64,000 nt of DNA, taken from NCBI RefSeq assembly GCF_001517545.1, contig NZ_FBYA01000003.1, positions 136,128 to 200,127 on the forward strand. Reading direction: 5' to 3'. The notes beneath the pieces were generated by a model. It had not been told where the DNA came from, searched no databases, and saw only the letters and a list, made by a program, of their open reading frames with translations. Of this stretch, positions 42,639 to 51,983 are shown piece after piece (the stretch's first letter is position 1; every line of letters starts with the position of its first letter). The DNA comes from Limnohabitans sp. Rim47. Its GTDB lineage: Bacteria > Pseudomonadota > Gammaproteobacteria > Burkholderiales > Burkholderiaceae_C. Position numbers and translations under genes: made by a program.

Positions 42639-43675
42639 CCTCCAAGCCCGAATCCGCATCTTCCATTGTCGAGCCTGTGGCTACGACCTCCCGGCTCGTG
42701 CTTCGGGGCTGGTGGTTGGCTTTGGGCGTGGCCTGCTTGGCTTTGCTGGTGTCTGTTTTGCTGTGGCAAAAGCTGTCGCGGATTCAGGAGCAGTTGGCGC
42801 GGCAAAGCGCCGATGCCGGGCAGCAATCCATGGAAGCCAAAGCCTGGGCCAAGCAAGCACAAGAAACCGTGAAAGACAGCGCGGCTCGGCTGACGCTGTT
42901 GGAAACCCGCTTGGGCGAGGTGGCATTGCAACGCGGGCAGCTGGAGGAGTTGATCCAAAGTCTGTCGCGGTCGCGCGATGAAAATTTGGTCGTGGACATT
43001 GAAGCGGCGTTGCGCATGGCCCAGCAGCAGGCGCAGTTGACGGGCAGCATGGAGCCCCTGCTGGCTGCGCTCAAGTCGGCGCAGTTGCGTGTGCAGCGGG
43101 CCGCACAGCCCCGATTGGCGCCGGTGCTCCGCGCCCTTGAAAAAGATCAGGAACGATTGAACACCACGGCAGTGTTTGATTTGCCCGGTTTGCTCATCAA
43201 ATTGGATGAAGGCGTGGCCTTGGTGGATGGCTTGGTGCTGGCCAATCAGGAATTGCCCACCGTGGCGATGAACCGGTCTGTGGCCCAAGAGGGTGCTGGC
43301 GGGCCTGCGCCCTCTTGGTGGCTGGCCGGCTTGATGCAGTTTGCCGATCAGATCAAGGGTTTGGTGCGGGTGAGTCGCATCGAGCTGCCTGAAGCCGCGC
43401 TGATGTCCCCTGAGCAAGGGTTTTTCTTGCGCGAAAACCTCAAGCTCAAATTGCTCAATGCCCGACTGGGCTTGCTGGCACGCCAAAAAGATGCGGCCCG
43501 CGCCGACCTGGCTTCTGCCGCCGTGACCGTTCGTCGCTATGCCGATGCTTCGTCGCGCAAAACCACCCAGTTGCTTCAGTTGCTGGAGCAATCCGGAACC
43601 CAATTAAAAGCCGGCGAGATGCCGCGCCTGGAAGGGTCGTTGACGGCATTGTCCACTGCGGCCGCGGGAAGGTAA
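42635..43675 (+). CDS. hemX: HemX-like membrane protein
   Basis: A 346-residue protein with one N-terminal membrane helix (WWLALGVACLALLVSVLLWQ) and a long, Gln/Ala/Leu-rich coiled-coil-like periplasmic part. This matches the proteobacterial HemX of hem operons (once annotated as a uroporphyrinogen methylase, without good evidence). I see no SAM-binding motif, so methylase activity is unlikely. It overlaps hemD and precedes hemY by six bases. Role presumed to be assembly or scaffolding. Confidence 0.85.
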   Translation: MTSKPESASSIVEPVATTSRLVLRGWWLALGVACLALLVSVLLWQKLSRIQEQLARQSADAGQQSMEAKAWAKQAQETVKDSAARLTLLETRLGEVALQRGQLEELIQSLSRSRDENLVVDIEAALRMAQQQAQLTGSMEPLLAALKSAQLRVQRAAQPRLAPVLRALEKDQERLNTTAVFDLPGLLIKLDEGVALVDGLVLANQELPTVAMNRSVAQEGAGGPAPSWWLAGLMQFADQIKGLVRVSRIELPEAALMSPEQGFFLRENLKLKLLNARLGLLARQKDAARADLASAAVTVRRYADASSRKTTQLLQLLEQSGTQLKAGEMPRLEGSLTALSTAAAGR

Positions 43676-43681
43676 GACCGC

Positions 43682-44977
43682 ATGCGCGCAGCTCTTTGGC
43701 TCATCAGTTTGTTTTCTTTGGCTGCGGCTGCAGCGTGGCTGGCTTGGCACAACAACGGCACAGTGGCCTTGTTCTTGATGTCTTACAGGGTCGACTTTTC
43801 ACTCAATTTGGTTTTGTTGGTGCTGGGCCTTGTGGTGATGGTGGTGGTGTTGGCTCAGCAGGCGTTGTCGGCCTTGCTGTCTTTGCCCAAGCACGCACAC
43901 CGCTGGCGCTTGCAGCAAAAAGAAAGGGCTGCTCACGCCGCGCTGCTCGAGTCGATCAGCAGCTTCATGGCTGGGCGGTTTTTGCGAGCCCGCAAAGCAG
44001 CTCAAACGGCGCTAGAAAAGGAGGCGCATTTGAACGATGCTGGCCTTCACCTAGACCATGCGGTTTCCTTGCGCACCTTGTCGCACATCATGGCGGCCGA
44101 GTCGGCACACGCGTTGCAAGACCGCGTGTTGCGTCAATCGCATTTGCAGGCAGCCCTAGAAACGGCCAAACAAGGCGCTGTTTATGAGCGCCAGACTTTG
44201 ACCGATGGGGCTCAATTGCGTGCAGCCCGTTGGTTGCTTGATGACCGAGATGCCTCCGGCAGTTTGGACCTTTTGAAGGCGTTGCCCAATGCGACCGGGC
44301 GTCGCGTGGTGGCCATGCGCATGCAGCTGAAGGCTGCTCGATTGGCAGGGCAACCCGCGCTGGCTTTGGACACCGCTGTTTTGCTCGCCAAACACCGTGC
44401 GTTCACGCCGTCAACTGCTGACAGTATGGTGCGCGGCCTGATCTTGGCATGGTTGTCGAACATGCACGATACCGACGCTCTTGAGCGTTGGTGGCTCAAT
44501 TTGAGCCCCGTACAACGCGCTAGGCCGGATATTGCTGCGGAAGCCGCTTTGCGTTTTGTGGCTTTGGGTGGTTCGGGTGCGGTGGCCAGGCCATGGCTCC
44601 AGCCTTTGTGGGCACCTTTGCAGTCGCAGCAGTCCAGTTGGACGCCCGATCAGTTGGCTCGCATGGTCCAAGCCATGGAGGCCAGTTTGTCAGATGCCCA
44701 GGCGCCTGATTCCCGGCAATGGCTGGCCCGCATCGAAGCGACTCAGCAAGCCCAGCCTCAAGATGCGCGATTGCAGTATCTGGCTGGCATGGTGTGCCTG
44801 CGCCACCAGCTGTGGGGCAAGGCACAAAGTCTTTTGAGCCAAGCGGTCAAGGGTTTGCAAACCCCCGCCTTGAAGCGTCGGGCTTGGTGTGCTCTGGCTG
44901 AATTGGCCGAACAACGCCAAGAGCCTATTGCGGCAGCGCAGGCTTGGAAACAGGCTGCCTTGGTGGCCCATCCCTGA
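43682..44977 (+). CDS. hemY: HemY-like membrane protein with TPR region
   Basis: A 431-residue protein with two N-terminal membrane helices (AALWLISLFSLAAAAAWLAW and LNLVLLVLGLVVMVVVLAQQ) flanking a short loop, then a TPR-like helical domain. Blocks such as ARKAAQTALEKEAHLNDAGL and LYLAGMVCLRHQ-type repeats fit proteobacterial HemY, which is distinct from the Bacillus protoporphyrinogen oxidase of that name. It is the last gene of hemCDXY. The family function is unresolved. Confidence 0.87.
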   Translation: MRAALWLISLFSLAAAAAWLAWHNNGTVALFLMSYRVDFSLNLVLLVLGLVVMVVVLAQQALSALLSLPKHAHRWRLQQKERAAHAALLESISSFMAGRFLRARKAAQTALEKEAHLNDAGLHLDHAVSLRTLSHIMAAESAHALQDRVLRQSHLQAALETAKQGAVYERQTLTDGAQLRAARWLLDDRDASGSLDLLKALPNATGRRVVAMRMQLKAARLAGQPALALDTAVLLAKHRAFTPSTADSMVRGLILAWLSNMHDTDALERWWLNLSPVQRARPDIAAEAALRFVALGGSGAVARPWLQPLWAPLQSQQSSWTPDQLARMVQAMEASLSDAQAPDSRQWLARIEATQQAQPQDARLQYLAGMVCLRHQLWGKAQSLLSQAVKGLQTPALKRRAWCALAELAEQRQEPIAAAQAWKQAALVAHP

Positions 44978-45063
44978 GGTTTTGTTGGGTACTTCAAGGA
45001 GGGGCATTCTCGTCCTCGGTTGCTGGCACTCCAGCAGACGGTGCTTTCATGCCTTCGATGCAC

Positions 45064-45092
45064 ATGGATACCCGGTCAAGCCGGGCATGACA
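45064..45092. repeat. Dispersed GC-rich palindromic repeat, copy 3
   Basis: ATGGATACCCGGTCAAGCCG followed by GGCATGACA, in the hemY/rne spacer (convergent genes). Its reverse complement closely matches 15142-15170. The remaining 200 bp of this spacer hold only the rne terminator. Confidence 0.6.
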
Positions 45093-45162
45093 AAGTTCTT
45101 AAAGCCGGCTAGCCACAGTTCAAGACGGTTAAGCCAAAGCGATTGATACGGTTTTGAGTGAA

Positions 45163-45191
45163 CGAAAAAAAACCGGGCCATGAGCCCGGTT
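45163..45191 (-). terminator. Rho-independent terminator of rne
   Basis: AACCGGGC (45171-45178) with GCCCGGTT (45184-45191), loop of five. Read on the minus strand it runs into eight T. It lies 35 bp after the rne stop. Confidence 0.88.
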
Positions 45192-45225
45192 CTTTGTCAA
45201 GCGCTCAAGCACTTGATGGGTTGGA

Positions 45226-48200
45226 TCAGAACGGCAAGTTCATGTCCTTCAGGTCTTTGCGTGTTTCCACCAAAACCAAGGGGCCTTCATTCAAGACAAC
45301 AGCGGGTGGGCGTTCACGCGGTACGCGAACCGGCTTTGGTTCTGCTGAAATGGCGGCCTGAACGGCTGCCACTTTGCCTGCGTCAGAGTTCACCCAAACC
45401 AAACCGGAGCCTTGCGCCACTTGGTGCAGGCTGTCGATTTGCAGGGTGTAGCTGGCCACAGAAGGCAAGCCAGGGCGCGTTGCCTCTGATGCGGTTACCA
45501 CTGCTGCGGGTGCAGCAGTGGGTGCAGCAGGTGGCGCGATGGCAACAGGTGCGGCCACAGGTGCGGCCACAGGTGCGGCAACAGCGGCAGGCGCTTCAAC
45601 CACAGGCGCAGACACTAGCGGGGCAATGACCACGGGTGCGGCAGACACTTCGGTGTTGGCAACAGAGGTTTCGGCAACGGGTGCTGCAACTGTTGCGGCC
45701 ATTGGTATGGTTGCGGCTTGCTGTGCACGCTCAAAGTAAGAGCGTGATGCAGGACGGTCTTCGCCAGTGGCTTGCGTGGCATGTGCGGCTGGCGCCGTGG
45801 CTGTGGTGTCCGTATTCAAGTTGCCTTGAGTTTCCTCGCCAGTGCTGTCCTGGCGTGGCTCGCCTGCGCGTTCGCGGCGGTCACGGCCGTAGCGGTCACG
45901 CGAGCGGCGCTCACGGCGTTCGCCGTTGTTTTCAGACCCTGCACCACCTTCTTGAGGTGCGTTGGCTTCTTGCCCTTGGGCGGCGATCACTCCGGATTCG
46001 GGGGCACTGGCATCGCTGGACGCGGTGTCTGCTTGGCGGCGTTCACCACCACGCTCGCCACGTTCACGACGGCCTTCGCCACCGCGCTCACCACGTTCAC
46101 GGCGGCCTTCGCCACGGGGTGCGCGTTCATTGCGCACTTCGGTGCCATCGACGCTCAGCTCGGGCTGCGCATCGCTGCGGTCTTCGTTTCGGCTTTCATT
46201 GCGGTTGTCGCTGCGACCATCACGACGGGCTTCACGGGGCGCACGCTCGCCAGCAGGCCGCTCTGCGCGTTCACCACGCTCAGAACGTTCGCCGCGTGCG
46301 GGACGGGCTTCGCCTTCGCGCAATTCATTGCGACCCTCTGATCGGCCTTCGCTGCGTTCACCGCGGCCTTCGCCACGGCGACCGCCTTCGCGGGGTGCGC
46401 GAATCTCGCCTGCGGTGCCTTCGCTGCGCTCGCCACGGCGGCCATCGCGGCCACCACGGCGGCCATCGCGACCGCCTTCACGGCGTTCGCCATCGCGACC
46501 ACCTTCGCGGCTTTCATTGCGGCGTTCACCGTTGCGGCCTTCGCGTGACTTGTCGTCTTTTTTGCCCACGGTGGCTGGCGCTGCTTCAGTGGCGCTGCCA
46601 CCGAACAGGTTTTTCAGCCAGCCAAAGAAACCGCCTGTGGCTGCCGGAGCGGCCACGGGTGCTGCTGCTGCCTTACGGGCAGGTTTGGCTGCGGCCACCG
46701 GGGCTTCTGGCTTGACTGGCGCGATCGGCGCTGGCGCATCGGGCAAAACACCCTTGATGACTGGCGTTTGCTTGTTGGTCGGCTCTTGCGAACGGCGCGT
46801 CACAGTGGTGGCGTCTTCGATCTCGTCGGCCATCTTGTAGCTGGCTTCGATGCGGTCCAAGCGTGGATCGTCGTGCTTCAAACGCTCGAGTTTGTAATGC
46901 GGCGTTTCCAGCGACTTGTTGGGCACCAGCAGCACGTTGATGCGTTGCTGCAGTTCGATCTTGGCGATCTCGGAGCGCTTTTCGTTCAGCAAGAAAGACG
47001 CCACTTCGACAGGCACTTGGGCGTGCACAGCGGCGCTGTTGTCCTTCATGGACTCTTCCTGGATGATGCGCAGAATTTGCAGCGCCGAGCTTTCGGTGTC
47101 GCGGATGTGGCCAGCGCCGCCGCAACGTGGGCAGGGGATGGACGCACCTTCGGACAAGGCGGGCTTCAAGCGCTGGCGGCTCATTTCCATGAGGCCGAAC
47201 TTGCTGATGGTGCCAAACTGCACGCGGGCACGGTCTTGGCGCAGGGCGTCGCGCAAGCGGTTTTCCACTTCGCGGCGGTTTTTGCTCTCTTCCATATCGA
47301 TGAAGTCGATCACGATCAGGCCGCCCAAATCGCGCAGGCGCATCTGGCGGGCCACTTCATCAGCAGCTTCGAGGTTGGTGCGGGTGGCGGTTTCTTCAAT
47401 GTCGCCGCCCTTGATGGCGCGGGCCGAGTTCACGTCCACCGACACCAAAGCTTCGGTGTGGTCGATCACGATGGCGCCGCCCGAAGGCAGTTGCACGGTG
47501 CGGGCATAGGCCGATTCGATCTGGTGTTCGATCTGGAAGCGGCTGAACAGCGGTGCGTCGTCGCGGTAGCGCTTCACGCGGTTCGCAAACTCAGGCATGA
47601 CGTGGCTCATGAACTGCTGAGCCTGGTCATAGATGTCATCGGTGTCGATCAGGATGTCGCCGATGTCGTTGTTGAAATAGTCGCGAATCGCGCGGATGAC
47701 CAGCGACGATTCTTGGTAAATCAGGAATGCACCTTTGCCGCCTTTGGAGGCGCCATCGATGGCGGTCCAGAGCTTGAGCAGGTAGTTCAGGTCCCACTGC
47801 AATTCGGGCGCGGAACGGCCAATGCCTGCGGTGCGCGCGATGATGGACATGCCTTTGGGATATTCCAGCTGGTCCATGGCTTCTTTGAGCTCGGCCCGGT
47901 CGTCACCTTCGATGCGGCGGCTGACGCCACCGCCACGCGGGTTGTTGGGCATGAGCACCACATAACGTCCAGCCAGGCTGACGAAAGTAGTGAGGGCTGC
48001 ACCCTTGTTGCCGCGCTCTTCTTTTTCGACCTGCACCAAGAGGGACTGGCCTTCTTTGATGACGTCCTGGATGCGGGCTTGGCTGACGGATACGCCTTCG
48101 GCAAAGTATTGGCGGGAGATTTCCTTGAAGGGCAAAAAGCCGTGGCGGTCTTCGCCGTAGTCCACAAAGCAGGCTTCGAGCGAGGGCTCGACACGGGTCA

Positions 48201-48336
48201 CCACCGCTTGGTAGATGTTGCCCTTGCGCTGTTCGCGGCCTTCGATTTCGATTTCGTAGTCGAGGAGTTTTTGTCCATCGACGATGGCCAGGCGGCGCTC
48301 TTCAGCTTGCGTGGCGTTGATCAGCATCCGTTTCAT
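45226..48336 (-). CDS. rne: Ribonuclease E
   Basis: Main endonuclease of mRNA decay and rRNA/tRNA processing. The 1,036-residue protein starts MKRMLINATQAEERRLAIVD. The S1 domain has GNIYQAVVTRVEPSLEACF and YGEDRHGFLPF. The DNase I-like catalytic part has VSVDVNSARAIKGGDIEETA and GGLIVIDFIDM with the metal-binding acids. The Zn-link is CPRCGGAGH. The C-terminal half is low complexity: a stretch of Arg/Gly/Glu/Asp repeats (about residues 580-790), then Ala/Val/Pro repeats, as in the unstructured RNA- and degradosome-binding arms of the family. AAGGA precedes the ATG by seven bases. Confidence 0.97.
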   Translation of the reverse strand: MKRMLINATQAEERRLAIVDGQKLLDYEIEIEGREQRKGNIYQAVVTRVEPSLEACFVDYGEDRHGFLPFKEISRQYFAEGVSVSQARIQDVIKEGQSLLVQVEKEERGNKGAALTTFVSLAGRYVVLMPNNPRGGGVSRRIEGDDRAELKEAMDQLEYPKGMSIIARTAGIGRSAPELQWDLNYLLKLWTAIDGASKGGKGAFLIYQESSLVIRAIRDYFNNDIGDILIDTDDIYDQAQQFMSHVMPEFANRVKRYRDDAPLFSRFQIEHQIESAYARTVQLPSGGAIVIDHTEALVSVDVNSARAIKGGDIEETATRTNLEAADEVARQMRLRDLGGLIVIDFIDMEESKNRREVENRLRDALRQDRARVQFGTISKFGLMEMSRQRLKPALSEGASIPCPRCGGAGHIRDTESSALQILRIIQEESMKDNSAAVHAQVPVEVASFLLNEKRSEIAKIELQQRINVLLVPNKSLETPHYKLERLKHDDPRLDRIEASYKMADEIEDATTVTRRSQEPTNKQTPVIKGVLPDAPAPIAPVKPEAPVAAAKPARKAAAAPVAAPAATGGFFGWLKNLFGGSATEAAPATVGKKDDKSREGRNGERRNESREGGRDGERREGGRDGRRGGRDGRRGERSEGTAGEIRAPREGGRRGEGRGERSEGRSEGRNELREGEARPARGERSERGERAERPAGERAPREARRDGRSDNRNESRNEDRSDAQPELSVDGTEVRNERAPRGEGRRERGERGGEGRRERGERGGERRQADTASSDASAPESGVIAAQGQEANAPQEGGAGSENNGERRERRSRDRYGRDRRERAGEPRQDSTGEETQGNLNTDTTATAPAAHATQATGEDRPASRSYFERAQQAATIPMAATVAAPVAETSVANTEVSAAPVVIAPLVSAPVVEAPAAVAAPVAAPVAAPVAIAPPAAPTAAPAAVVTASEATRPGLPSVASYTLQIDSLHQVAQGSGLVWVNSDAGKVAAVQAAISAEPKPVRVPRERPPAVVLNEGPLVLVETRKDLKDMNLPF

Positions 48337-48941
48337 GATGCGTTCCTTCTCTTGTCAGCGTGGTCCAGTTGCAGAGAAATGTCTGCGGTCTGGAGCCTAT
48401 TTACACAACTGGCTTTGGATTCCTAGGAACCTCAAAGCCTCCGTTGCCGGAGCTGACGCCTGAAACGAAGGGAATTGCCGAAGGTGATCGCCATTCAGCC
48501 GTGCGTGAGCACAGGAATGGGGATCGTGGCGCGTGGATGGGGCGAGGCAAAAGGCGTGTCAAGATTTGTCCACTGCCGAGGGCTTCCCCCGGTGTCCAAG
48601 ACAAACTGTCGGGCACAAGGCGTGACTGTGGAGCCTGGCTTCGTGAGCCACTCCAAACACATCAGCAAAGTTCCGAACAACACAACCATCTCGCTTTGAT
48701 CCGTCCAACAGCCTGAAGGGCTGTTGAACTTGGGGTATTCCGTATCTGGGTTTCTGGGCGTCGGCCCAACCTCCGGGGCGATTGGCCACTGTTGGCGTTG
48801 GCCTTCAGTCTGCAAATCGTGCCGAGGGTGGCATCGACCATCTGGTTTGGCGCGGTGGTGGTGGACTAAACTCCTGCCTTCAGGAATTCATTTCCATTTG
48901 AATCAACCACTTACAGCCATTAGCCAGTGAATCACATTATA
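48337..48941 (-). promoter_or_regulatory. rne promoter (-10 TATAAT) and long 5' leader
   Basis: The 590-bp spacer between rne and rluC holds no gene I can support. On the minus strand a perfect TATAAT occupies 48941-48936, though without a clear -35. A start there would give a leader of about 590 nt. The leader has a CAACAGCC/GGCTGTTG hairpin (48706-48726) and a CTCCG/CGGAG hairpin (48439-48452). In E. coli a structured leader of about 360 nt lets RNase E limit its own mRNA; similar control here is inference. Confidence 0.45.
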
Positions 48942-49919
48942 GGGGCCCAAACCACTGCCACGGTGCCTGCCGTCAAATGGTTGTTGGTAGACGAAGAGTC
49001 TGCCGGTCAGCGATTGGACAACTTTTTGCTACGGCATCTCAAGGGCGTACCCAAAACCCATGTTTATCGAATCATTCGCAGCGGCGAGGTTCGCGTCAAC
49101 AAAGGCCGAGCTTCCGCTGAAACTCGGGTTGAGACCGGGGACCAAGTGCGTTTGCCACCCGTGCGCATTTCTGAAAAAGTAGCCGAAAAGGCCGCGCATC
49201 CTGCACCTGGGCGTGAATTTCCGATGTTGCTGGAAGATGACAGCTTGATGGCGATCAACAAACCGGCGGGTGTGGCGGTGCACGGTGGCTCGGGGGTGAG
49301 CTTTGGTGTGATTGAGCAATTGCGGCAGGCGCGACCTCAGGCGAAGTTGCTGGAATTGGTGCATCGCTTGGACCGCGACACCAGCGGCATTTTGCTGGTG
49401 GCCAAAAAGCGCAGTGCCTTGAAGCAGCTGCAAGATCAGTTTCGCGAGCGCGAAACAGGCAAGACTTATCTGGCGCTCGTCAAAGGCGAGTGGCCCGCTA
49501 AATTGAAGGTGATCGACCAGCCGCTGCACAAATTTTTGCTGCCCAACGGTGAGCGCCGCGTCAAAGTCACCACACCAGAAGACCCGGAGGGCATGCGGTC
49601 GATTACCTTGGTCAAAGTATCTAAGCGTTTGCCGGGGGCATCCTTGCTGGAGGTGACCATCAAAACCGGACGCACCCACCAGATTCGGGTGCATTTGTCT
49701 TCGCAAGGTCACCCAATAGCCGGTGATGACAAATACGGCGACTTTGACTGGAATCGCCAGCTTCAAAAGCCAGGCGCCAGTCCTGGTCTTAAACGCATGT
49801 TTTTGCACGCTTGGCGCTTGCAGTTCAATCATCCCGTGACGGCCGAGCGCGTGGCCTTGCAAGCCGATTTGCCTCCTGAATTGAAAGCGTATGTTGACCA
49901 TGTCAGCCCATCTGAATGA
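48927..49919 (+). CDS. rluC: 23S rRNA pseudouridine synthase RluC-like
   Basis: Makes pseudouridines in 23S rRNA. The 330-residue protein has an N-terminal S4 domain (SAGQRLDNFLLRHLKGVPKT) and then the RluA-type catalytic domain with LVHRLDRDTSGILLVAKK, where the Asp after HRL is the catalytic residue. The C-terminal KTGRTHQIRVHLSSQGHPI is also present. Start is uncertain: GTG at 48927 (used) or GTG at 48963. The divergent rne-rluC arrangement is widespread in proteobacteria and supports RluC over RluA or RluD. Confidence 0.92.
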   Translation: MNHIIGAQTTATVPAVKWLLVDEESAGQRLDNFLLRHLKGVPKTHVYRIIRSGEVRVNKGRASAETRVETGDQVRLPPVRISEKVAEKAAHPAPGREFPMLLEDDSLMAINKPAGVAVHGGSGVSFGVIEQLRQARPQAKLLELVHRLDRDTSGILLVAKKRSALKQLQDQFRERETGKTYLALVKGEWPAKLKVIDQPLHKFLLPNGERRVKVTTPEDPEGMRSITLVKVSKRLPGASLLEVTIKTGRTHQIRVHLSSQGHPIAGDDKYGDFDWNRQLQKPGASPGLKRMFLHAWRLQFNHPVTAERVALQADLPPELKAYVDHVSPSE

Positions 49920-50580
49920 ATTTCGGCCCCGTCAGTTTGACCTGATCGCATTTGATTGGGACGGCACGTTGTTCGATTCCACGGCCATCATCACCCGTTG
50001 CATCCAGCGGGCGGTGGTGGATGTGGGCGGGCAGGAGCCGACCCGTGAAGCCGCTTCTTATGTGATTGGCATGGCCCTGATGCCCGCTTTGGCCCATGCT
50101 GCGCCGGATGTGCCAAAAGACAAGTACCCGGCTTTGGGTGAGCGTTACCGCCATCATTACCTCCAGCACCAAAATGACATCAGCCTGTTTGATGGGGTGC
50201 TCGAATTGCTCGATGACTTGAAGGCGCGACAGCATTGGGTGACGGTGGCCACCGGTAAAAGCCGACAGGGTTTGAATGAAGCTTTTCAGGCGGTCGAGCT
50301 GCGTCACCGATTTGACGGTTCACGCACCGCCGACGAGACAGCAGGCAAGCCCCATCCGCTCATGTTGCACGAACTGATGCGCGAATTTGGCGTGGACCCC
50401 GAGCGCACTTTGATGATCGGGGACACCACCCATGACCTGCAAATGGCTGTGAACGCCGGTTGTGCCAGTGTGGCCGTGAGTTACGGTGCACACGAGCCCA
50501 AGGCTTTTGACGCCCTCAAGCCACGCCATGTAGCGCACAGCGTGCGTGATTTGCACGACTGGTTGCTGCAAAACGCCTGA
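49891..50580 (+). CDS. HAD-superfamily phosphatase, phosphoglycolate phosphatase-like
   Basis: A 229-residue HAD hydrolase. Motif I is FDWDGTLFDST (the first Asp nucleophile), motif II is in VTVATGKSR, the Lys region is ETAGKPHP and motif IV is MIGDTTHDLQMAVNAGC. The cap matches Gph/YjjG-like small-molecule phosphatases; the substrate is not determined. It overlaps the rluC stop by 29 bases (start ATG 49891; ATG 49900 is an alternative), so translation is coupled. Confidence 0.9.
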   Translation: MLTMSAHLNEFRPRQFDLIAFDWDGTLFDSTAIITRCIQRAVVDVGGQEPTREAASYVIGMALMPALAHAAPDVPKDKYPALGERYRHHYLQHQNDISLFDGVLELLDDLKARQHWVTVATGKSRQGLNEAFQAVELRHRFDGSRTADETAGKPHPLMLHELMREFGVDPERTLMIGDTTHDLQMAVNAGCASVAVSYGAHEPKAFDALKPRHVAHSVRDLHDWLLQNA

Positions 50581-50594
50581 ATAAGGAGTCCTTC

Positions 50595-50960
50595 ATGGAG
50601 CCAATAGTCCCTTTGTGCAACAGTGCAGATTTGGTCAATGGCGGCCGTGCTGTGCCGTTTGACATCGTTTATGCCGGGCAGACCTGCCGCGCATTCGCCA
50701 TCCGTTACCAAGGACAGGTGCATGCCTACTTGAACCGCTGCACCCATGTGGCGATGGAAATGGATTACCAGCCCGACCGATTTTTTGACGACACCGGTCG
50801 CTGGTTGATGTGTGCCACACACGGCGCCACGTACCAGCCCGATACCGGCGCTTGCTCGGGTGGTCCTTGCCGTGGAGGCCTTGTGCAAATAGACCTTTCA
50901 GAGCGGGACGGCGTGGTTCACTGGCATACTGCCTACAACTTGAAACCCCTTGAATTTTGA
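50595..50960 (+). CDS. Rieske [2Fe-2S] domain protein
   Basis: A 121-residue single-domain Rieske protein. Cluster ligands are in NRCTHVAME (Cys and His) and MCATHGATYQP (Cys and His), the spacing of soluble Rieske ferredoxins. No oxygenase or membrane anchor is encoded with it. It lies 14 bp after the phosphatase gene and overlaps the sppA upstream region, suggesting rluC-phosphatase-Rieske-sppA as one transcript. Redox partner unknown. Confidence 0.88.
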   Translation: MEPIVPLCNSADLVNGGRAVPFDIVYAGQTCRAFAIRYQGQVHAYLNRCTHVAMEMDYQPDRFFDDTGRWLMCATHGATYQPDTGACSGGPCRGGLVQIDLSERDGVVHWHTAYNLKPLEF

Positions 50961-50962
50961 CC

Positions 50963-51961
50963 ATGCAAGACCCTCTGGACAACACGTCCGCCCCGGCCTC
51001 CAATGAATCCGTGAAAGCTGCTGCCGCCGCCCTCGATGAAGGATGGGCGCGTGACACGCTGGCGCAGTTGGCCTTTGCCAATCTGAACGAGCAAAAAACC
51101 GCCCGCCGCTGGAAGGTGGGCTTGCGCATGGCGTGGTTGTTGTTGCTGGCGTTGGTGTTTTGGCAGGCGTTCAGCTTCAACTCGCCGACCAGCAACCCCA
51201 GCTTGCCGCATACGGCGATGGTGTCCATCGTCGGTGAGATCGGCTCTGAAACCCAAGCCAGTGCAGAAAATGTGATGACCTCCATGCGATTGGCACTGGA
51301 AGACTCTGGCTCGCAGGCCTTGGTCTTGTTGATCAATTCACCCGGTGGTAGCCCTGTACAAGCGGGCCTCATCAACGACGAAATCGTTCGCTTACGGGCT
51401 TTGCACAACAAGCCGATTTATGCGGTGGTCGAAGAGTCTTGTGCGTCTGCTGCGTATTACATTGCTGCCGCGGCCGACCAAATTTATGTGGACAAGGCCA
51501 GCATCGTGGGCAGCATTGGCGTGCTCATGGATGGTTTTGGCTTCACTGGCTTGATGGACAAACTGGGTGTGGAGCGCCGCCTCATGACCGCGGGTGCCAA
51601 CAAGGGTTTTCTGGACCCATTCAGCCCACAAACCGAGGCGCAGCGCAAGCATGCTCAGGCCATGCTTGACCAAATCCACACCCAGTTCATTGACGTGGTC
51701 AAAAAAGGCCGAGGTGACCGCCTGAAGGAAACGCCAGAGATGTTCAGTGGCTTGTTCTGGAGCGGCCAACAGGCCGTGGACCTGGGTCTGGCCGACAGTT
51801 TGGGCAGCCTCGATGGCGTGGCGCGCGAAGTGGTCAAGGCGCCTGATGTCATTGATTACACCCAGCGAGAGAACGTGGCCGAACGCTTGGTCAAGCGCTT
51901 TGGTGCGGCAGTGGGCGAAGGTTCTGTACGCGCCGTGCGCGCGAGCACCGGACTGCGCTGA
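50963..51961 (+). CDS. sppA: Signal peptide peptidase SppA (S49, short form)
   Basis: Membrane serine protease that degrades cleaved signal peptides. The 332-residue form has one N-terminal membrane helix (GLRMAWLLLLALVFWQAF) and a single S49 domain. The nucleophile Ser is in VVEESCASAAYYIA and the general-base Lys would fall in the KASIVGSIGV-type segment or near MLDQIHTQFIDVVKKGRGDR. This is the SppA-36K length, not the 67K E. coli form. It starts at the ATG at 50963, two bases after the Rieske stop. Confidence 0.9.
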   Translation: MQDPLDNTSAPASNESVKAAAAALDEGWARDTLAQLAFANLNEQKTARRWKVGLRMAWLLLLALVFWQAFSFNSPTSNPSLPHTAMVSIVGEIGSETQASAENVMTSMRLALEDSGSQALVLLINSPGGSPVQAGLINDEIVRLRALHNKPIYAVVEESCASAAYYIAAAADQIYVDKASIVGSIGVLMDGFGFTGLMDKLGVERRLMTAGANKGFLDPFSPQTEAQRKHAQAMLDQIHTQFIDVVKKGRGDRLKETPEMFSGLFWSGQQAVDLGLADSLGSLDGVAREVVKAPDVIDYTQRENVAERLVKRFGAAVGEGSVRAVRASTGLR

Positions 51962-51983
51962 GCCGCCTGCGCTGCTCAGCGCT

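Noticed and set aside
42635..43675. Uroporphyrinogen-III C-methyltransferase (older HemX name)
   Set aside because: No SAM-binding glycine motif; one membrane helix and a coiled-coil region instead.
46768..48426. Open frame of 552 codons on the plus strand at rne
   Set aside because: Antisense shadow of the RNase E catalytic domain.
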